Below are positions 59,649 through 64,000 of a stretch of DNA of 64,000 nt, one piece after another. The stretch comes from Clostridia bacterium (lineage in GTDB: Bacteria; Bacillota; Clostridia; Christensenellales; Aristaeellaceae). How positions within the stretch are numbered: the stretch's first letter is position 1; each line of letters opens with the position of its first letter. The DNA lies in assembly GCA_017484085.1 (NCBI GenBank), contig JAFUTW010000014.1, positions 1-64,000 on the forward strand. Reading direction: 5' to 3'. Position numbers and translations under genes: made by a program. The notes beneath the pieces are model-generated. The model did no database searches, had not been told where the DNA came from, and worked only from the letters and a program-made list of their open reading frames with translations.

Positions 59649-60623
59649 TCACTCGTCCGCCTTTCCGGACGTGTTCAGCACGCTCTCGATGATGAACCGC
59701 GGGCGGCGCTTGGTTTCATTGTAGATCTTGCCGATGTATTCACCCACGATGCCGAGGCCCAGCAGCTGGATGCCGCCCAGCATCCAGATCGATGCCATGA
59801 GGCTGGCCCAGCCGTTTGTGGGATGCCCGGTCGCCTTCACGATGATGGCATAGAGGAACATGATGAGGCTGATCAGAAAGACGATGACGCCCGCTGAAAA
59901 GACCAGGCGGATCGGTTTGACCGAGAAAGAGGTGATGCCGTCCGCGGCGAATGCCAGCATCTTCTTGAGGGGATACTTGCTCTCACCCGCAAAGCGCTCA
60001 GCGCGCTCGTAGGTCACCGTCGTCCACTTGTAGCCGATCTGCGGCACAATGCCGCGCAGGAAGAGGTTGACCTCCGTAAACTGCGCCAGACCTTCCACGG
60101 CGCGGCGGCTCATCAGGCGGTAGTCCGCGTGGTTGAACACGATATCCACGCCCAGCGCCCGCATGACCTTGTAAAAGCCTTCCGCCGTAAAGCGCTTGAA
60201 GAAGGTGTCCGTCTCGCGCTTGCTCCGAACGCCGTAGACCACTTCATACCCTTCGTGATAAGCATCCACCATGGCGTCCACGGCATTGATGTCGTCCTGC
60301 AGGTCGGCATCCATGGAGATGATCATATCCGCATAGTTGACAGCGGTCAGCAGGCCGGCCAGCAGCGCATTCTGATGCCCGCGGTTGCGGGAGAGATTGA
60401 CGCCGGAAAACATTTCCGGCTCCTGCTCGTGCAGGCGGCTGATGATCGGCCAGGTGTCGTCCTTCGAGCCGTCGTTGACGAACATCACGCGGCTGTCGCG
60501 GCTGATCTTGCCCGCCGCCATCAGGGCGGTCATCTTTTCCTTCAGCCGCCGGCTCGTCTCCGGCAGCACTTCCTGCTCCTTATAGCAGGGCACGACGATA
60601 TACAGCGTGTTCTTTTCGTTCAT
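59649..60623 (-). CDS. Glycosyltransferase family 2, GtrB/DPM1-like
   Basis: A 324-residue enzyme that attaches a sugar to a polyprenyl phosphate. The GT-A domain shows VVPCYKEQEVLPETSRRL, FVNDGSKDDTWPI, SMDADLQDD (the DXD) and YGVRSKRETDTFFKRF. Two C-terminal helices (about 230-255 and 265-290) match the GtrB membrane anchor. The ATG overlaps the coiled-coil gene stop (ATGA). It could supply substrate to the GT-C enzymes elsewhere in the window. Confidence 0.93.
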   Translation of the reverse strand: MNEKNTLYIVVPCYKEQEVLPETSRRLKEKMTALMAAGKISRDSRVMFVNDGSKDDTWPIISRLHEQEPEMFSGVNLSRNRGHQNALLAGLLTAVNYADMIISMDADLQDDINAVDAMVDAYHEGYEVVYGVRSKRETDTFFKRFTAEGFYKVMRALGVDIVFNHADYRLMSRRAVEGLAQFTEVNLFLRGIVPQIGYKWTTVTYERAERFAGESKYPLKKMLAFAADGITSFSVKPIRLVFSAGVIVFLISLIMFLYAIIVKATGHPTNGWASLMASIWMLGGIQLLGLGIVGEYIGKIYNETKRRPRFIIESVLNTSGKADE

Positions 60624-61369
60624 CTTGCAGTCCTTTCCGCAGAAGTGTTCTGGCCGTCCCCCTGTCCCGGTGAAAGCAGCGAATCCCGCAGCTGGGCCAT
60701 CTCGCCCGCACTGCGCGAAAGCGCCGCAGCGGCGCCGCTCAGCATGAGGTCGGTCTGGTGGGCAGCCTGCTGCATCACGCTGGCCGCGCGCTCCTCTGCA
60801 TCTTGGCGGATCTGGCTGGCGAACGCCTGGGCGCGCCGTGAGATCTCGCTCTCCTCCACCAGGCGCTGCGCCTGCTGCTGCGCCGCTTCGATGATCTGCT
60901 GTGCGCGGGTCCTGGCGTCCTCCACGGTCGCCTCGGCCTCCTCCTGCGCTTTGGTCATCAGCTGCATGCGGTAATTCTCCGCATCCGTGCGCGTCTGCTT
61001 GTCGTAGGCATCCGCTTCCTCACGCCGGTCACGGTAAAAGCGCTCCGCTTCCTCGCGCCTTGCGCGGGACTGCGTCTCGGCGTCTTCTGTGATCTCGTCG
61101 CGGCGGGCCAGGACACCCTGGGCCTCCCGCACCATCTTGGGCAGCACGATCCGCAGCTGTCCCATCAGGTCTTCGTACGCGTCCTCCCGGATGAGGCGGT
61201 GCGTCTTGACGATCGGCGTCTGGGAAGCCTCGCGGAAGAGGCGGTCCATCTCCTCGATGACGGCTTTGCCTTCGGCAAGCGCGCCGCTCTCCGACGGCTC
61301 CTGCACATTCTGAGCGCCCTGGGCCGTCCGGCGAAGCGTTCTTTCCGGTCTCTGGTCCCTATCTTCCAT
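60620..61369 (-). CDS. Coiled-coil protein, V-type ATPase subunit H/DivIVA-like annotation
   Basis: A 249-residue protein of Glu/Arg/Ala-rich heptads (EEAERFYRDRREEADAYDKQ, EEAEATVEDARTRAQQ) flanked by shorter charged ends. Proteins of this type beside coaD are usually called ATPase or DivIVA-like, but no nucleotide motif is present. The start chosen is the ATG at 61367-61369 with GGAGG eight bases upstream. It overlaps the coaD stop by 11 bases. Likely a scaffold; function unproven. Confidence 0.75.
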   Translation of the reverse strand: MEDRDQRPERTLRRTAQGAQNVQEPSESGALAEGKAVIEEMDRLFREASQTPIVKTHRLIREDAYEDLMGQLRIVLPKMVREAQGVLARRDEITEDAETQSRARREEAERFYRDRREEADAYDKQTRTDAENYRMQLMTKAQEEAEATVEDARTRAQQIIEAAQQQAQRLVEESEISRRAQAFASQIRQDAEERAASVMQQAAHQTDLMLSGAAAALSRSAGEMAQLRDSLLSPGQGDGQNTSAERTAR

Positions 61370-61865
61370 GATGCTCTCCTCCATCCTGCCCGCGCGCAAG
61401 CGCTATGATGATCTCCTCTGCCAACCCGTCCGGCACCATTCGGCTGATATCGCCGCCGAAGGAAGCGATCTGCCTCACGATGCTGGAACTGATATCCGCG
61501 AATTGCTCCGAAGTGACGAGCATCAGCGTTTCCACGCCGCCCATCATCCGGTTGATCCTTGCCATCTGATATTCCGTCTCAAAGTCGCCCAGCGGGCGAA
61601 TACCGCGGACGACAGCCTGTACGCCCTGCTCTCTCGCGCAGTCGACCAGCAGCCCACCATGCGCGATCACTTGCACGTTCGGAAGCTGCCGGCACGCCAG
61701 TTTCAGCAGGCGCACCCGCTCTTCGGGCGGGATCGCCCCTTTTTTGTCCGGGTTCACCATCACCGCGACCACCAGGGTATCACACAGCGCCGCTGCCCGG
61801 CTGATGATGTCCACATGCCCCCGGGTGACGGGATCGAAGCTCCCGGCGAAGAGCAGTTTATCCAT
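61359..61865 (-). CDS. coaD: Phosphopantetheine adenylyltransferase
   Basis: A 168-residue nucleotidyltransferase of CoA synthesis (4'-phosphopantetheine + ATP to dephospho-CoA). The TxGH motif is GSFDPVTRGHVDII, and VVRGIRPLGDFETEYQMA and ISSSIVRQIASFGGDIS are family-typical. The ATG at 61863-61865 has GGGGG. It overlaps rsmD by eight bases, the usual rsmD-coaD pairing of Firmicutes. Confidence 0.96.
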   Translation of the reverse strand: MDKLLFAGSFDPVTRGHVDIISRAAALCDTLVVAVMVNPDKKGAIPPEERVRLLKLACRQLPNVQVIAHGGLLVDCAREQGVQAVVRGIRPLGDFETEYQMARINRMMGGVETLMLVTSEQFADISSSIVRQIASFGGDISRMVPDGLAEEIIIALARGQDGGEHHGR

Positions 61866-62424
61866 CTTGTTCCCCCTGCGCTGCCGGCACGACAAAGCTG
61901 ATCTCCGTATCGCCGTAACGGCGGCAGCCGTCCACTCTGAAATGCGCGTCCACTTCCGGCGGCGTTCCGCGCCGGTGTTCCACGACGATCAAGGCCTCTT
62001 CCGACAGCAGGCCCGCCTCCCGCAGCCGGCTGCAGATCTCGCCGGTGTTCTCCATCCGGTAAGGCGGATCCAGGAAGACGATGTCAAAAGGTTTTTCTCC
62101 CGAAAGGCGGCGGATGCAGGCGGCATAATCCCCCGCAAAGACGCTGCAGCGGTCTCCGCAGCGCACCGCTTCGATGTTCTTTCGGATGCAGGAGAGCGCC
62201 GCGCGGTCCTTGTCGCAGAGGGCGGCATACGCCGCGCCGCGGCTGATCGCCTCCAGCGACAGCGCGCCCGTTCCGGCGAACAGATCCAGCACCCGTGCGT
62301 CCTCCAGGCGGGGAGCCAGGATATTGAACAGGGATTCCCTCACATAGTCCTGCGTCGGGCGCGTTCCGCTGCCCGCCGGCGCGACCAGCGTACGCCCTCT
62401 GGCTTCCCCTGCGATGATCCGCAC
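61858..62424 (-). CDS. rsmD: 16S rRNA (guanine966-N2)-methyltransferase
   Basis: A 188-residue SAM-dependent methyltransferase. RIIAGEARGRTLVAPAGSGTRPTQDYVRESLF is the N-terminal RNA-side motif, VLDLFAGTGALSLEA the SAM site and FDIVFLDPPY the catalytic DPPY. The start is GTG with AAAGGG ten bases upstream. Normally paired with coaD. Confidence 0.95.
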   Translation of the reverse strand: MRIIAGEARGRTLVAPAGSGTRPTQDYVRESLFNILAPRLEDARVLDLFAGTGALSLEAISRGAAYAALCDKDRAALSCIRKNIEAVRCGDRCSVFAGDYAACIRRLSGEKPFDIVFLDPPYRMENTGEICSRLREAGLLSEEALIVVEHRRGTPPEVDAHFRVDGCRRYGDTEISFVVPAAQGEQDG

Positions 62425-62488
62425 TCCCTGTCAGCCCTTTCTGTTTATTATATCAAAGGCACTGTGCCTTTTCAAGACTGCATGCGCT

Positions 62489-63328
62489 TCATACGAGGCG
62501 CTTGTGTTCCTGCTTTTCCGCGTCCCTGCGCTGTCCGTAATGCACCTCACCGCCGCCGCGTGTCAGCTCGTCCGCAAGCTTCTTTTTGCCCTGTCTGCGC
62601 ACGGCGGCGCGCGCGGCTTTCCGTTCCTTCGTCTCCAGCGCAGCCTGACGGCGCGGCCCCATGCAGTACGCCGCAAAATACGCCAGGGGATAGATCAGCA
62701 AAAACAGCGGCGAAAGCGTGTCCAGCGCAAAGGCCTGCTTCTGCGCATCCGGGAAGAACCCGATAAAGGGCATTTCCATGAGGCGCACCGCCATCCGGAT
62801 CCAGACCCGCATGCCCGGTACCTCCGGCTGCAGATACGCAGCCAGCGGCGCCATGACATCTTCCCGCGCGCCGTATGTTGAGGTAAGCCAGGTCGGCAGA
62901 TCCTGCAGCGTATACCGGTACGGTTCCGCCGTCAGCGCGATGAAGCCCGCCAGGATCAGCGGGACCGCAAAGACGAGCAGCAGCGCCGCAGCCGCCTTCA
63001 GCGGATGCCAGCAGGCCGCGTCCTCTTCAGCAGAGACCGCTGTGCCTTCCGCCTCCAGCTTTGCCGCCCTTGAGCCGGCCGCTGCATCCCGCATCCCGCA
63101 GGAGAGCCCCTCCGAGAAGAACAGCGCCGTGATGCCCGCGAGGATCACCGCCGAGAGCAGGATCCGCACGATCCATGTGCTGATCGCGGACAGGCCGCTG
63201 AACATGAGCCCCAGCACCACGGCGCCGAGCAGCAGCAGCGCGATCCGGCCGGCCATACGCAGCACCGGCGCGCCCCATCTGCGTGCCATCCTGGGTTTTT
63301 GCGCCTTTACCGCTTTTCGCTCCGTCAT
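62489..63328 (-). CDS. Membrane protein of unknown function
   Basis: A 279-residue protein with about five helices. A basic start (MTERKAVKAQKPRMARR) precedes helices at about 25-50, 55-72, 110-130 and 190-222, and the C-terminus is very rich in Lys/Arg (RRQAALETKERKAARAAVRRQGKKK). The cytoplasmic tail may bind nucleic acid or membrane, but this is only charge-based. The start overlaps the cyclo-ligase stop (ATGA). No family recognised. Confidence 0.65.
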   Translation of the reverse strand: MTERKAVKAQKPRMARRWGAPVLRMAGRIALLLLGAVVLGLMFSGLSAISTWIVRILLSAVILAGITALFFSEGLSCGMRDAAAGSRAAKLEAEGTAVSAEEDAACWHPLKAAAALLLVFAVPLILAGFIALTAEPYRYTLQDLPTWLTSTYGAREDVMAPLAAYLQPEVPGMRVWIRMAVRLMEMPFIGFFPDAQKQAFALDTLSPLFLLIYPLAYFAAYCMGPRRQAALETKERKAARAAVRRQGKKKLADELTRGGGEVHYGQRRDAEKQEHKRLV

Positions 63329-63912
63329 CTATCTTCTCCTTCGGAGGGCAGAATCCCATCCGTCGTCAGTATCGCATCCATGCGGCAGTCCCACGGGTCC
63401 GCAGGAACCCTGCCGATGACGCAGCCCGAATGGGCAACGCCCAGCCGGAAGGCCTGCGTGCACGGCAGGAAGCGGTCGTAATACCCTGCCCCCTGCCCCA
63501 GCCTTCCGCCGCGGCGGTCAAACGCGAGGCCGGGTACCAGGATGAGGTCGATCTCCTCCGGAGCGACGGCCGTACAGCCCTCCACAGGCTCCGGTATGCC
63601 CATGCAGCCCGGAGCAAGATCCTCCGGGCCCCGCACGGCCAGCGCAGCCAGCCTGTTTCCCTCGCAGCGCGGCAGCACGACCCGCCGCCCTTCATGCCAG
63701 AGCGCCTGCAGCGCCGCTCCGAGGTCCGGCTCCCCGCGCACGGCGGCGTAGGCCATCACGGTCCGGGCCTGCCGCCAGGGGCTCCACGCCTCCAGCCGCT
63801 CAAGCAAAAGCCGCGCTGTTCTTTGCTGCGCTTCCGCTCCCAGCGATTTCCTGAAAGCCCGCATCTCACTGCGCAGGCGTGCCTTCTCCTGCCGGATCAG
63901 AAGTTCATCCAT
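63325..63912 (-). CDS. 5-formyltetrahydrofolate cyclo-ligase
   Basis: A 195-residue enzyme that converts 5-formyl-THF to 5,10-methenyl-THF. RQEKARLRSEMRAFRKSL at the start, VVLPRCEGNRLA, GIPEPVEG, and the ATP-binding DLILVPGLAFDRRGGRLGQGAGYYDRFL are characteristic. The ATG at 63910-63912 has an AGGGTG site. It overlaps the alr end by 16 bases. Confidence 0.95.
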   Translation of the reverse strand: MDELLIRQEKARLRSEMRAFRKSLGAEAQQRTARLLLERLEAWSPWRQARTVMAYAAVRGEPDLGAALQALWHEGRRVVLPRCEGNRLAALAVRGPEDLAPGCMGIPEPVEGCTAVAPEEIDLILVPGLAFDRRGGRLGQGAGYYDRFLPCTQAFRLGVAHSGCVIGRVPADPWDCRMDAILTTDGILPSEGEDR

Positions 63913-64000
63913 ACCCGGGGCACCCTGGCACTGGGCGAACACAGCACTTCATAATCGATGGTATCCAGCCACCCGGCCATCTCCTGGGCAGAGATGCATT
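63897..64000 (-). CDS. alr: Alanine racemase, C-terminal end (5' truncated by the window)
   Basis: A frame too short for normal calling but clear in sequence: residues AQEMAGWLDTIDYEVLCSPS then ARVPRV and a stop at 63897. This matches the end of PLP-dependent alanine racemases, where a helix with MAGWLDTIxYEVLC and the ARVPR tail are typical. It makes D-alanine for peptidoglycan. The start lies right of the window. Confidence 0.8.
   Translation of the reverse strand, partial: CISAQEMAGWLDTIDYEVLCSPSARVPRVWMNF

Overview
The window looks like a GC-rich, probably gut-dwelling Clostridia genome. Firmicute-type genes include RicT/YaaT, the c-di-AMP receptor DarA, a DivIC-like septum protein, YabN-type MazG, a DUF815 ATPase and clostridial-type regulatory sequences (sigma-A promoters, a BirA operator). 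I would place it near the Christensenellales, but that is only an impression. Most genes are on the minus strand and packed into operons with ATGA or TGATG overlaps. No rRNA, CRISPR array, prophage or intact insertion sequence was seen.

Left part (1-20.7 kb). A truncated TctA-type permease is followed by a split ThrE/YjjP-YjjB exporter, a membrane protein and DNA polymerase IV. Next come two pectin/rhamnogalacturonan operons on the minus strand. The first starts at a promoter near 14.6 kb. It encodes an S-component-like membrane protein, YteP/YtcP-type permeases, a 691-residue solute-binding protein, two MsmX-type ATPases interleaved with four small unrecognised four-helix membrane proteins, and a GH105 hydrolase. 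The second starts near 20.7 kb. It encodes an Fe-S aldo/keto-reductase-like protein, a sugar isomerase/epimerase, a pectin methylesterase fused to an SGNH acetylesterase, a small GH105-like protein and a GH28 polygalacturonase. Together they would de-esterify, cut, import and begin to catabolise pectin fragments.

Middle part (20.8-43.2 kb). This holds an FNT-type channel, two tRNA-Met genes (initiator and elongator), ppx/gppA, a divIC-like gene, and the darA-holB-ricT-capA-dmpA-hydrolase operon. Two AT-richer membrane glycosyltransferases follow, then an orphan solute-binding protein, glycerol-1-phosphate dehydrogenase, a hairpin repeat element, a TAXI-TRAP transporter, a peptidoglycan-binding lipoprotein, a HAD phosphatase, NAD-isocitrate dehydrogenase and phosphoglucomutase.

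Right part (43.2-64 kb). A strikingly AT-rich cassette carries a frameshifted polytopic protein and a DUF6020-like membrane protein. It lies beside a metallophosphoesterase gene, and a remnant resembling that enzyme's C-terminus lies on the cassette's far side. Then come a DUF815 ATPase, argS, PPi-type phosphofructokinase, BirA-controlled bioY, a nitroreductase, a DHHW/SGNH protein, pgmB, HU, mazG, a GT2, a coiled-coil protein, coaD, rsmD, a membrane protein, 5-formyl-THF cyclo-ligase and the end of alr.

The observations I would follow up first are the ABC locus with four unexplained membrane proteins, the 43.3-47.5 kb cassette with its frameshift and C-terminal remnant, the degenerate CapA and aldo/keto reductase homologues, and the apparent ACG start of dinB.
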